A DNA stretch of 64,000 bases, from contig JACKQL020000010.1 of NCBI GenBank assembly GCA_018296165.2, forward strand, positions 372,001 through 436,000, written 5' to 3'. The notes beneath the pieces were generated by a model, which was given only the letters and a program-made list of their open reading frames with translations, did no database searches and was not told the origin of the DNA. Below, piece by piece: positions 43,474-54,239 of the stretch. Position 1 is the stretch's first letter. Each line of letters begins with the position of its first letter. The stretch comes from Termitomyces sp. T153 (lineage: Eukaryota; Basidiomycota; Agaricomycetes; Agaricales; Lyophyllaceae). Position numbers and translations under genes: made by a program.

Positions 43474-44100
43474 CAACACTGCGATCGGGAGAGGAAGGGA
43501 GGGCGTGGGTCGCCGACTCAGTCAAAATATCACCTTGTTGAAACGTATGTGCCGATTGGCAGTAGATTGTGACATGCCAGACTCGGGTCATGTATCATGT
43601 ATTGGTACACGGCGCAGTACACAAAATGTCCTGTGATAGTGACCATTTTGTTATTTTAGATTCAAGAATGCGGCAGCCCGCTATTCCAACCATTTCAACA
43701 GCTCATGCTTCATTAACTGGACATACCCGATATGGTGTCCATAAAAATCATCAGCGCTACGACAATAGTCTCTGAGAACAAACGCTGATGATACCAAATG
43801 AGAATCGTGTCGCGCGTCTCATATTGGAATACACATCACTGTCAGTAGGCTCATATCCGACAATCTCCCAACCCCTTGCAGGTATTATTATGATGGCTCA
43901 TCCGATAATCTCTCAACTCTTACAGATAACATCACTGGTTCCTCCCGTAAGTATTCATTTATATTACAAGCAACCGTTCTCGATTCAACGACTCAACTTC
44001 AGGAATATTACCATTATTCATCTTGGTAGATGGAGGTGCGCATGCCGTTCCCCTCAAGCTAATGATGATTTAAATCAATACACGTACCTCCGTACAGTCT
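43474..44100. other. Upstream region of the F-box gene
   Basis: Host-like CG. It contains a short duplication: GGCTCATATCCGACAATCTCCCAAC (about 43850-43874, differing slightly) recurs at about 43894-43919. Further exons of the F-box gene may lie here but I could not phase them. Confidence 0.35.
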
Positions 44101-45054
44101 TCTTGGTTTCCGATCGATATCATTTACGAGATAATTCAATATTGCGATATCAACACTCTTCTTGAAATTGCGCTTACAAGCAGGGATTGTCAATCTCAAG
44201 CTGAATCCCTCATTTATAGGACCATCTCGTTCAGCAATAAAGGATTCTTTGACCCTGATGGCGACTTGGATAGTAAATTCAAAGCCTCGGAGCTTGTGGG
44301 AAGACGTACAGAGAATTGCGTGGAATCACTTGCAGCACATCCAGACAAAGCTTGCCACATACGAGAGCTCCAGCTGGAGTTTGAAGACCGGACTCAGTTT
44401 TACGACTGCGATCCTATGTTTGGTCTGATCGATACTGTTTTGTTGGCTGCCACTCAACTCGAAGTGTTGAAATTACAATTCGAGTATGACCCGGATGAAT
44501 GGGTAAATGGCATTGCCTTACTTTCTGCTCTGCAGTACGTCTATCTTGGTTTGACAACAAAGACCTTGTTTAACAATGTAGCAGGCGCTGCACTTTTTCG
44601 CTTAAAACAATTGTTGTTCGTGACGAATTAGATCCTGGTCAAATGGGCTCGGTTCCATGACAACCTCCAAGAAGTTCGTTTCGATCAGGATTATAGATGG
44701 TACATTGCACATGATATGATCTCCGTCTATCAAGATTGGACGGCGCAGTCATCGTATAGGCTCATTGTTTGGGCATTGATCCCGCGTCTATCCTCTCTAT
44801 ACATCATAGCGTTTCCAGTGCTCAACCCTTATTGGAGTGCTCAACCGATCCGGGAATCTTTGAATAACATCGCACCTTCGCTTAAAGATCATGATGACTT
44901 TGTACCCGACCAACTCTCTAATGTGGTGCTAGTGGTAAACTCCATTACAGAGCAAACATTGATTGACACCATCAAATCTCTGAACGAATCGTTCCCTGCT
45001 ATAAAACACCTTCAGCTTGAAGTCGAGAAAGCAGAATCATACCAGGTACATTGA
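44101..45054 (+). pseudogene. F-box/leucine-rich-type protein with an in-frame stop
   Basis: One frame runs from about 44101. The F-box is WFPIDIIYEIIQYCDINTLLE followed by IALTSRDCQSQAESLIYRTI (about 44104-44220), then hydrophobic repeats (LEVLKLQFEYD, LLSALQYVYLGL) and, after TAG at 44629-44631, LIVWALIPRLSSLYIIAFPV and LPAIKHL-type text to 45054. F-box proteins link targets to SCF ubiquitin ligase. A cag acceptor precedes 44101, so the true start is in an upstream exon. The single stop suggests a recent pseudogene, unless a nonstandard intron removes it. A further exon may follow from 45094. Confidence 0.55.
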
Positions 45055-45439
45055 GAATGTATCCTCCACAAAGTGTTGCAACTCAGGATCTTCTTAGCCT
45101 CCTACAGTACTCTATACGGCTTTATCACTACTGCCCAGACTCACCGTTCTCACATTTTGCCTTCTGGAAGGAAAACTGTTGGCAAGTCGCTATGTCAGTC
45201 TGGAAAGCGAGCTTCAGCTGGCGGATTTGTGGACCAAAAGTTCTCCGGAGCTTCGCGAGATCTTTTTTTTGAGTGGAAATACACTAGTTCGCGACAAAGA
45301 ATCGCGAATTTGGCGTCTCCATTCACAGGCGGCAGCTGAGTCCGAAGAAGAATGATGATTGTTGAAGGTATGTGCAATCGAAGTTTTCCTTTTTGTCAAT
45401 CTGAGTGCCTACTGCCAGTCCTGTTATCGCGGTATTTAG

Positions 45440-45516
45440 GAATAAAATCGTCAGTTTGTTTAGAGCGTTGTGGCTAATAACGCGAAGGTCTTGCGTTCGA
45501 TCGCCACGTTGGCCGT
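45440..45516 (+). pseudogene. tRNA-Ile(AAT)-like relic
   Basis: The stretch GTTTAGAGCG, then CTAATAACGCGAAGGTC, then GTTCGATC follows a eukaryotic tRNA-Ile(AAT): D-arm end, anticodon loop CTAATAA, variable loop and T-loop with B box. One extra G in the anticodon stem, a disrupted T stem and no matching acceptor 5' strand indicate a dead copy. It lies 0.1 kb from the intact tRNA-Ala on the opposite strand. Confidence 0.5.
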
Positions 45517-45619
45517 ATCTGATCGAAGCTTGATCTCTTATTCCTAAGCTTGATTTCTTATTTCTATTTCGGTCCACATTTTTGTCTGATATTAGATCAA
45601 AAACAAGAAAATAAACATG

Positions 45620-45719
45620 TGGACACACCCGGAATTGAACCGGGCACCGCCCGCATTCATTGAAAGCTGGAAAGCGAACAATGCTAAGCGGGCGTGATAA
45701 CCAACTACACCATGTGCCC
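45620..45719 (-). tRNA. tRNA-Ala(AGC): tRNA-Ala(AGC) with a 26-bp intron
   Basis: On the minus strand the acceptor GGGCACA pairs with TGTGTCC. The D-arm is GGTGTAGTTGGTTATCAC, the anticodon stem CCCGC/GCGGG, the loop TTAGCAT with anticodon AGC (45683-45685), the T-arm CCCGG-TTCAATT-CCGGG, and the discriminator A. The intron (45656-45681) begins one base after the anticodon, the canonical place for nuclear tRNA introns. Mature length is 73 nt plus the discriminator. T-runs about 15-20 bases beyond the 3' end can terminate RNA polymerase III. Confidence 0.95.
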
Positions 45720-45863
45720 ATGCCTTTTGTTCTCTCCTCAAACAGGCAAGGCTCGTAGATCCACAGAAACCTCACGCTCTAACCATCGAAGCAAAGATCA
45801 CGAACTCAGCTCTTGTCCCTTCAAATCACCATCTCAAGAGCTCAAATCACCGCACCTTTAAAT

Positions 45864-47065
45864 ATGTCAGAACACGCGCCAAAAGCGGACACAGATAAGA
45901 TCGTGGGGTTCCATACATCATGTCAACATCCACCACGTGGCTCCGGTCCTTTCTCTCCAACACGCGTCATGGACGTCGACCACATCGACGAAAAATGGGC
46001 CATGCATCCTCTCACCGACGCCCAACTGTCCACGTCTACAAGCCGCTCCACGCGCCCACGGCGCGACTCCCATTCGCGCGCGCATCGACACCACAGGGAG
46101 AGGGAGGGCGGGCGCGGGTCGACAAAATCCAAGGTGCGTTTGTTCGTTCGCTTGCTCGGTCGTGTGCTTGGCTCATGTTGGCCGTGCAGAATAGTGCGCA
46201 TCGGAGTACGAGGTATAAGGAAAAGTGCGTAAACAACCTTTCTTTTGAGGATGGAATTGATGGGAATGTGAATCCAGGTTTCAAGCGCTCAGGGAAAAAT
46301 ACGACCGCGTTCTCGCTGTACGTACCCCTTGTTCCTTATGATACCACCGTACTTGATACAATGACACTGACAGATACGCGATACAATTGAACGCGACCTC
46401 TACATCGCCAGTGAAAAAATGAACAAAATCCAAGCTGAGAACGAGTATGTTCTTGTCTTTTTCCCTGTCCTGTATTTCGCTCTTCCTTCTTTCTACTTAC
46501 ACAACGCCGTCCCAGCCTGCTCCTCGACGCAATCCACAGTGCCTCGCCCGAACTAATGGACCTCGTCTCTCCCGTCTTCGCACCACGCCGCCCTCACTTA
46601 CCTCCACACATGCACCCACACCCGTACCCACACCCACATGCACCGCCCTATCCCACCCGCACACCCACCGCCAACTCTCCCATGCACCCCCACTCCCATC
46701 CACCGGGACATCTATACGACCCGCCCCGGTTCTCACCCGCCCCATCGCCTTCTATCCTATCAAATACTACTATCGAGCGAGGATACGAGCATGACTACGA
46801 CTATGACTACGAGATGCACGGGAGTCCGCAGGGTCGTGTGTTGAGCGCACATGGACATGGACATGGACATGGACACGCGAGGACGTCTTTCCAGCAGGAT
46901 CTTGGAGTTGGTGTTAATGGACATGTGAATACCGCTGATTCGGGTGTCGGCGTTAGCGTAAATGGGAACGGGACAGGCAGTGAGAATGGGGTAGGCCCAT
47001 CCCCGATGCAGATCCAGGGTGTGGAGGTGCGTAGTTTGGTTCCCAATTTTGGTGCGGTTGATTGA
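45864..47065 (+). CDS. Coiled-coil protein with His/Pro/Gly-rich tail (321 residues, five exons)
   Basis: Exons 45864-46133, 46190-46224, 46278-46317, 46374-46444 and 46516-47065; introns are 53-71 bp, all GT-AG, phases consistent. The N-terminus is disordered with Arg/Ser/His runs. Residues about 91-150 form a coiled coil: RYKEKFQALREKYDRVLA then IRDTIERDLYIASEKMNKIQ and AENDLLLDAI. This arrangement resembles fungal chromatin-complex subunits such as INO80 Iec3-type proteins, but that link is weak. The tail has PHPHAPPYP-type repeats, DYDYDYE, and a GHGHGHGHGH run (about 46852-46877). A nuclear role is inferred only. Confidence 0.8.
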
Positions 47066-47304
47066 ATTGTATAAGTAGTCTGTGCATGCACCTGAAGACG
47101 AGACGCGATAATTAGGACATTCCGGTTTCTGTATGTGTACACAGACTGCTATTTTTCTTGATTGTGATGTATACTATAATGTTGTTTTGTACTTTCTTGG
47201 TTCCCAGAAACATTGATAATTGCATGTTCTTGCTTCCACGTAACTACTCCAAAAAATTCTATTCATCATTCGCGGGACATTAGAAAAGAAGGTTCATAGG
47301 GCAT

Positions 47305-48340
47305 CTAGATGGCCTTGGCCTTGACGAGCTCTGCCCACACAAATTACGTCAATCACACAAAATTTCAAAAGAAACTAAACGACTCACGCTCAATCTCAGC
47401 AACAGCCGCGACGATGATATCCTTCTGAGTCTTCTCGTCCTTCAGGCTCGCAAGGACCTTGGCCACGACCGCCTTGGTCAAATCAGCCTGCTCGCTCTCC
47501 TTCTGCTGCTGCTCGTAGCGCACCCAGCTGTCGAGGACGCTCTTAACCTCAGCCGCGACGGCGACTTTTTGTTGTTGGACAAAGGTCGAGGATTCAAGTT
47601 TGGCGGTTTCCTGTTTTTCGCACACCGGAAGTATCAGTATCGTGTTTATATTCATTGAATTGAAGACGGGACGCAACGAATGAATGAACGAACCTTGGAA
47701 AGGGCGAAAAGACCCTGGGTGAGGGAGACGACGTCTTTCATCTGCGCGACGGAGTCGATGCGCTCTTGAACAGCCTGTGTGTGTTCTGCGCGCGCGCCGT
47801 CCAGAATCTTCTTGATGCGCGAAATATGGCCTTCTGCCCAGTTCTTGTATGGTTCTTGGATGATCTACACGGGGTGTGTGCGCGTGTTCAAGCACTGCAC
47901 TGGAAGCAAAGCCGCAACGCAGCAACGCACCTTGCCAAGATACGTGAAGAACATGATCGACGCGATGAGGATGATACTCTCCTCGTTGACAACGTATAGC
48001 TCCTGGGAGATGGCAGCGGCCGCGAGACCTGTGCCGAGGATCGCAGAGCCGGTCTTGGTGAGGAGCCCGGGTGACGACGGGAGCTTGTCGATGAGCTCTG
48101 AGGCGCGCTCGGAGGGGGGCTGTGGCGTCGATGAGGTAGACATTGCGCGCCTGATATATTATGGGTGTATTATGATATGTTCTTTGGTATGAGAAAGGGA
48201 GGGAAGACGTACATGGCGAGAGAGGGCAGTGCGCGTCCGGGACGGGCTTTTTAGAGTATTAGTTAGCTGTTTTGAACGACGACGACGACGAAGAACGCAC
48301 TGGCTGCCCGGAGAGAGCTGAGAGCGATTCTGGCCGCCAT
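47305..48340 (-). CDS. ATP4: Mitochondrial ATP synthase subunit 4 (b subunit of the F0 stator)
   Basis: Six exons: 48301-48340, 48213-48246, 47931-48150, 47694-47864, 47388-47610 and 47305-47330, with introns of 54-83 bp and all phases closing, giving 237 residues. The N-terminal MAARIALSSLRAATRPGRAL is an Arg/Ala presequence for mitochondrial import. Then PGLLTKTGSAILGTGLAAAA and ESIILIASIMFFTYLGK are the two membrane segments. IIQEPYKNWAEGHISRIKKI and the long helical part (KVAVAAEVKSVLDSWVRYEQ) form the peripheral stalk that holds F1. The end is EIEQLVKAKAI, as usual for fungi. It is a single-copy housekeeping gene. Confidence 0.95.
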
Positions 48341-50818
48341 TGCGAGGAGTGTTTTTTTGGTCTTTCGGAGAGCGGACGACGAGCACAAATGTCAGAGAGA
48401 CCGTGGGAACTGCGCCTTGCCCGGGTTTTTACGAGTGTCGGTGGGTTAGGGTTTGGTTCACGACGACGACCACGACGACCACGACGCGTCCTTGCAAGTG
48501 ATTCATAGCAAGGATACACGCTCTTTCTGGCCTAATGCCAGCAGTCCGATGCTATTGTGACACTCTGAATTTATCAACGCCCTTACGGTTTTGTAATTTC
48601 ACACGTTTACCGGCACATTACTGCGTTCTTGTTCACTCTTACTATTACCTCGGGACCGTATGTTATGTCTTCAATCGACGGTCCCACATTAGGTATCAGG
48701 TGGTACATTTCTCGTTGGTGTACTGTCTGTGTCTGTTGAGTGACGGGAGTGTCGTAGGACGAGGGCACCTATCAAGGGGCACTCATGCAACAGAGACACT
48801 CAATGTGACGTCGCAGTTTCTGAAATGTGCTTCTGAGCACAGGAGTGAGTTGCGATTCCGGCCATCGTGGCCTGATGGACCCTTCAAATGGACTTGACGT
48901 GGGTATCAAGCTGAGACCCAACGTGGACGATCTTCAAAGACATAGGATCACAATTCGAGACAAGATTGGAAGAACTACTCCAGACAAGCCTGTGTTGATC
49001 CTCGTGCGACCGTGCTGCTCATCCATTGAACTAATTTGGTACCGATTCGACCCTCCTTACAGCTAGCTACGTGAACACTCGATCTTTCCCTGCGCATCGT
49101 AAATGCTTCTCAATGACCTTCTTTGTTGTGCGTCCTCTGGCGTCTAAACGGCGTACTCATCAATCGTACCGAGGCTCCTGACAGAACATATCCCATCCTC
49201 ACAGGTCGCGTGCATATATCGACTGGTTTGGATCTTGACGAGTGGGTAGCACAGCGCTGACCTTGATTAACTAATAGTTTCGAATTCTCGATATTCCGAC
49301 GGATCTCCAGGTCTTGATATGATGATACAAGAAAAGCAGGGAATCCACGCGGTGGATGGAGATTCAGCGTGCTGAATCCGGACGTAGCGTAGACATTCAG
49401 GATCTCATGAGACCGGTTAGTCTAATTAATACACGTGCCTCCGCACAGCATGCGGAGATATTTTTGTCTGACGGCGATTGATGTGTATCATCGCAAGTCA
49501 GGTTTGTTGTTATCTTCCATCATGTGGATTTGAGCGCGTGTTGATTATCGTTGTCCTTGCTGATAGTAACGACTGGATGGCACTACTTCCTGTCTTTAGT
49601 CGTTAGTCTGCCTCACGATCTCACACCTGGGTAGATGCGCTATGAAACCACGAGAAAAGGGCGATGTCATTCGGAATCTGAGAGTTGCAGGTACGTCAGC
49701 CCTCTCCCTCCAATGTCTACATCAGGAATGAGGCGGGTTGCAGATTGTAGTACATTTAACGTCAGTGCAAATACATACAATACTGCATTGGCTATATGAG
49801 AGAAGGTGGCTGTTATTATTGCCCAGGACTTGGGTATCAAGGGCGTTTCTGAGGCATAGGAGATATATTGACTCTTTCATGCTATATTATGCATTGTGAG
49901 AAGTACGTGTGATAACGTTTGCTTTCACAGAAATACAGGTAAGGGAAAGAACATGCATGTAATTGTCGTGGGTGCTGTGGCGTCAAATGGTACGTAAGCT
50001 GGGGGATCTTACTGAGTAACAAGAAATGCGGGAATGAATAAGATCTCGGATTTAGGAGTTGTAGTGCGCTTTCGTGATCATGTCCCTGCCAGCTGTGGTC
50101 GTGATGCTGTTCGTTGACTAGTATCCGGGATAACTATCCTTGGCTAATCACCAAAATGGAAAATGATCAAGCTGAGGTAATCAATTCATTCTTTTTTTTG
50201 AAAAAAAAGTTTTTTTTACTAATTTTCGAGGGGAGCATTGAGAACTGAGCTCATCATGCCTTGTTGAGGGCAGCGGATATGGATATGCTCTGCGGAACTG
50301 GGGTTCGATATTCTTCCGGGAGTTGCTTTCACGCTGACATGGAAGATTGTGAGTCATTTCTTTCCGCTACCAGACTTCAATTTCTCATGATTAGCGAATT
50401 CAAATTGAAATCTTAAAGCCGCTCTCTAAATTTAAACGCGTAGTTGACCACGTATGTGCGCGTCTACTTCAGCCTTGGCGGAGGCGCCAGCACTTCTGTA
50501 CACCGGCGCGAGATGGGCTAGAAATGCTCAAGGTTTCAGTCAGAGATTATCGATGATCTGGCGCCTTGATCCCGTTTTTCTTTGGTCTCAGTCTACCCCA
50601 GCCACCATGCATAGGCTCGTGCGCTCTGCGGTCTACAAGTCATTTTTGAGGTCAGACCATCATTTCCAGGCAAACCTTCTTTGCGGTCGTTGATCGATCG
50701 AGCGCCGATCAACTGAAAAAGTGTGATCGAAAACAACCCGCCGCCACGTCGGGCGCGCATATCTATGACCGTCGCCACCCTCGAAATTTTTCTGTCGGCC
50801 GACCCACGAGAAATGAGG
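48341..50818. other. Long intergenic region, no gene recognised
   Basis: Host-like CG but no frame with family resemblance. Open frames at 48535-48897 and 50454-50693 have no conserved look. GACGACCACGACGACCACGAC (48463-48484) is a short simple repeat upstream of ATP4. A T8/A8 hairpin-like run (TTTTTTTTGAAAAAAAAG) is at about 50193-50210. The right end is the LPMO promoter. Confidence 0.4.
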
Positions 50819-50826
50819 TATAAAAG
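50818..50826 (+). promoter_or_regulatory. TATA box of the LPMO gene
   Basis: GTATAAAAG lies about 100 bases before the start codon at 50920, followed by a pyrimidine-rich leader (TTCCCCTCTTTG...CACTCTCTTC) typical of strongly expressed fungal genes. Confidence 0.6.
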
Positions 50827-50919
50827 CGCGATGTTATGATCTTCGTTTTCTCATATTCGATTCGCTTATTCCCCTCTTTGAACCACACTCTCTTCAAGTT
50901 CTACCTTATTCCACTCGTA

Positions 50920-51793
50920 ATGAAGTTCGCATTATCTCTCCTTGGCCTGGTTGCCATCGCTCAATCTGCTTCTGCGCATTGTGAGTACTCATTCCGGTCT
51001 GCACCGACCATGACAATAATGTCGATCCGAAGACATCTTCAACACCCTCGTATATGGTGACAAGACTTCCACTGCTGCGGTTCGTCAGGCGCAAAACAAT
51101 TCTCCAGTCAAGTTGGTCACTTCTCCTGACATGAGATGCAACGTGGAACCCCATCCTGCGACGGAGACAGTCACTGTCTCTGCCAACGACACCATTGGCT
51201 TTAAGCTTTCCGCTGCAATCTTCCACCAGGGTCCTGCTGCTATCTACCTCGGTGAGGCTCCGGGCAACGTTTCCGATTGGGACGGGAGTGGCGCTCGCTG
51301 GTTCAAGGTATGTTGCTCTCCGTCTCTCTGATGAAAACCTTCGACCAATATATACTTTAGATCGCCGAGTGGGGTGCAACCTTCAACCCCGTCAACTTCA
51401 CCGATATCGGCCTTGTCGAGCTCACCACTACTATCCCTGCAAACACCACTTCGGGACAGGTTCGTTCATATTTCTCGCATCCATTGATTGGCGTGGTACT
51501 CATCCTTCGACCCAGTATCTTATTCGTGCTGAACAGTTTGGCCTTCACAATCCTCCTGCCGAGTACTACGTTGGCTGTGCGCAGATCAACATTGTCAACG
51601 GAGGTAATGGAAACCCAGACAAGGTTTCTATTCCAGGCCACATCGATCCTAACGGTAAGCAGTCTTTCTAACATCTATCCGTGGAATATCGACTGACGAC
51701 GATGGACCAGACCCTGGGGTCACCGCCAACATCTACCAATATCCTCCCCTCGAGAACTATACCGTTCCTGGCCCGGTTGTCTGGCGCGGTTGA
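50920..51793 (+). CDS. AA9 lytic polysaccharide monooxygenase (218 residues, five exons)
   Basis: Exons 50920-50980, 51033-51307, 51361-51459, 51516-51654 and 51711-51793; introns are 51-57 bp with closing phases. The signal peptide MKFALSLLGLVAIAQSASA is cleaved before His1, the copper-brace residue. The second brace His is in AAIFHQGPAAIYL, the secondary-sphere His in EQFGLHNPP, and the axial Tyr with Gln in AEYYVGCAQINIV. One Cys pair (MRCNV, VGCAQ) is visible. These enzymes oxidatively cleave cellulose or related glucans outside the cell; substrate specificity cannot be read here. There is no CBM. A stump of a second copy is at 54880. Confidence 0.95.
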
Positions 51794-52800
51794 GTTATCA
51801 AAGTAAATCCTTGTAGTGTAGTATATAGTTACTTTCGAATGTAGTATATAGTCAACTTTGAACAGGTTCAAAGTAATTTCTAGTTCAGAGTGATCGACCT
51901 GAAAATCAAAGATCAACGCCTGATGCACTCAATCTTATTCACCTTTGTGTATATATTCTTAATTAAGCTGTTGCCCATGTCAACGTGGCGAGTAATCAAA
52001 TGTTTTAAGTGTGAATGATTCAACGCCAAAGAAGCTATTGAATGGTTGATGGCACCCGGTTATAGCCTGCCCCATACTACTGACCATTCTAGTAGTGGTA
52101 GATATAGCGGCTGCATTGCTTGCCCACCTCACTTGTTTGCCCCGCAGGCTTCCGTCGTCCCGGCCGCATCCACCACACCCGCACAGTTCGCCATCTCGGG
52201 AGTACCAGGGGAGAACGGTATACACGGCCTTCGGAAGCGCCGACTCGCTTATTTTGCGTGTATGCAGGGTGGCACAGGATTCCAGTGCTATTGTAGGTAG
52301 CTAGCTGTCCGTAGTATATACCGTGCCACCAAAATGAGCGCCAAACGCTCCGTGCACGTTAATGGATAGAAAAAAGAGAGAAAATGGTTGATGGGTCGAA
52401 ATTCTTTGTTATGTCTACATGCAGACACCTTATACTTTGACTTGATTGACTATATAGAGCCTTCTGAAACTTGGAGGGAAATGACTTGGAGAACTCGAAA
52501 AGGCGAGGGATCACATCCATGATGGACAAAATGATCGATCCGAGTCCGGGCCGAACAAAGTTTACTCATTTACACGACTTCCGAGTCGTTCCATCAACGA
52601 GGCCATCAACGAGGCCAGCAATGCGGATAACCACCTTAAATCATGATTTAAGGTGCTCGTTACGTCCTCGTGCTCAGCACATGGGTCCACTATGTAAACT
52701 TACTTTGGCGTGCGGGGGTCCAACCTGACAAACCACTTCGTCAATCTGACTATCAGACCAACCACCTCTTGTACGAAAGACTTTTGCCTACTATTTCCTT
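51794..52800. other. LPMO 3' flank and leader of the next gene
   Basis: No gene. The part at about 52650-52760 (CATGGGT.CACTATGTAAAC.TAC..TGGCGTGC) is repeated at about 55675-55712 upstream of the paralogous gene, evidence of the segmental duplication. Confidence 0.5.
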
Positions 52801-52856
52801 CGTAAGTCTTGTGCAGCAATTCATTTTCTATATCATAATAAAGAATGTTACTTCAG
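52801..52856 (+). other. Probable 5'-UTR intron of the 52860 gene
   Basis: GTAAGTCTTG ... TTACTTCAG begins at about 52801 and ends at 52856. The second paralogue has the same feature (GTAAGTTTTG ... TTACCTCAG, about 55782-55837). Donor and acceptor are conserved while the text upstream is not conserved as protein, so it is best read as a leader intron just before the start codon. Confidence 0.55.
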
Positions 52857-52859
52857 ACT

Positions 52860-54020
52860 ATGCCAGGTACTTTAGACATTGGAACTCTGATTCATGATAT
52901 CCTGGCTCACCAAGTAGGGGATATCGGATGGATTGTACTTTTTACCATCATATCAACGTCGCTCGTCTTTATCTATAAAATCTCCGCAGCCAGCTACCCC
53001 ATACCCCCGACTTCGTCATTGATTCCTCCCAACTATCCCCACCGCCCAACTCTGTCGTTGATTCCCCCCAATTACCTCGCTAGATCACGTCAGCAAAAGG
53101 CTCAAATAGTTGCTGCGAAAAGGCTCGAACAATGTCGAGGCGTTATTCATGAAGACCTGTCGAAACAAGGATTCCCATTGAAGCGGCTTCCACCGGAACT
53201 TCAGCTCCTTGTTTTGTCATACAGTGCAGACTGGCCGGAAACATACCGGGCACTTATCCTTGTGTCATGGCATGTCTACAACTCAACCCTGCGCGCCTGC
53301 CTACCTATCATGCCCATCACTCTAAGCTCCACGAAGCAGCTCAGATCGTTCGCTATCTTCATCCACAACAAGGGCTCGCATCATGGGTTCAATATACGTC
53401 TTTTAATACATCGTCTCTGGATCTCTCCGCTCCAAAAGGAAGGCTTGAAACATACAAAATACATTTTGCAGGCATGTACAGACATCCGTGGACTTGCTTG
53501 CACTGTACGGGGACTTGTTGCGATCACAAAATACCCGAAACTCAAGCACACAATGTGCAGAGACTTGACGCTTCTCCGGTTGCCTCTGCAATGGGACTCT
53601 GATGTTGCTTTGAACACACCAAGTGGGCTTCAATTCCTTCGGCAATTAACACATTTACGCGTCATGGGCGAACAGAGTGTGCCAAAGACATTGTCCTTTG
53701 ACCACCTTTTGTATCTCTCATATAAATATCCGGGACGATCCTGCGCTGATTCAGACATGGATGACTTGGAGATCAAAAGACCATCGGCCCTCGGTAATAG
53801 GTTGATATTTCCTTCTCTTCGGAAGGCGGTCTTAACGAGGCGGTGTGGTGTCGAGGAAAAGGCGCCACTCTTGTGTGATGCGAGGCTAGTATTACTTCAC
53901 GTACGCAGAGATCTCACAGAGATGGAGATCTGGCGCAATGGTTCCATAGGGGAAAGTTTGTGGCAGCAGGCGGAAAAGGCATTTCCGGCACCAAACAAAC
54001 CTACCATAGGACAACAATAA
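52860..54020 (+). CDS. Membrane-anchored F-box-like protein, paralogue 1 (386 residues)
   Basis: The start at 52860 (MPGTLDIGTL) is chosen because it matches the start of paralogue 2 and follows the leader intron. Residues about 22-40 (WIVLFTIISTSLVFIYKIS) form a membrane segment. A Pro-rich part carries SLIPPNY twice (about 50-75); paralogue 2 has it once. An F-box-like motif follows (LKRLPPELQLLVLSYSADWP, about 109-128), then a variable region and a conserved C-terminus (TPSGLQFLRQLTHLRVMGEQ, VPKTLSFDHLLYLSY, LTEMEIWRNG). Function is unknown; recruiting targets at a membrane is an inference. No intron is seen in the coding part. Confidence 0.75.
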   Translation: MPGTLDIGTLIHDILAHQVGDIGWIVLFTIISTSLVFIYKISAASYPIPPTSSLIPPNYPHRPTLSLIPPNYLARSRQQKAQIVAAKRLEQCRGVIHEDLSKQGFPLKRLPPELQLLVLSYSADWPETYRALILVSWHVYNSTLRACLPIMPITLSSTKQLRSFAIFIHNKGSHHGFNIRLLIHRLWISPLQKEGLKHTKYILQACTDIRGLACTVRGLVAITKYPKLKHTMCRDLTLLRLPLQWDSDVALNTPSGLQFLRQLTHLRVMGEQSVPKTLSFDHLLYLSYKYPGRSCADSDMDDLEIKRPSALGNRLIFPSLRKAVLTRRCGVEEKAPLLCDARLVLLHVRRDLTEMEIWRNGSIGESLWQQAEKAFPAPNKPTIGQQ

Positions 54021-54239
54021 GTGTTGGGCGTATCGTATACCATCTTGGAGATGTTTGCAGAAATATTATATTCTATGACTCAAACCTATGACCATTCTTG
54101 AGATTGCCCTGGCCCCCGAGAATTCGTTCTTGTATCAGTTGTAAACTTAATGGGCTCAAGAAGTATACAATTGGAGAATTATCCAGCCGTTGGGCTTGAA
54201 GGTTTGTATGGGTCATCAACATGGCGATTTTTCAGTATT
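54021..54239. other. 3' flank of paralogue 1
   Basis: Nothing is recognised. A short open frame from 54150 is an artefact of the relic that follows. Confidence 0.3.

Noticed and set aside
43433..43636. Open frame after the small two-exon gene as its continuation
   Set aside because: It is in another phase than exon 2 and no donor/acceptor pair joins them.
45323..45775. A 150-codon open frame on the minus strand
   Set aside because: It runs straight through the tRNA-Ala gene and the tRNA-Ile relic and resembles no protein family. It is a chance frame.
48535..49066. Open frames upstream of ATP4 as a gene
   Set aside because: No family resemblance, no convincing splice pattern, and Cys/Tyr/Arg-rich text typical of noncoding DNA.
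50193..50210. T8-A8 hairpin as a terminator
   Set aside because: No gene ends there on either strand; a simple AT run is sufficient.
50454..50693. 79-codon open frame before the LPMO gene
   Set aside because: No motif, and it lies directly upstream of the LPMO promoter; likely chance.
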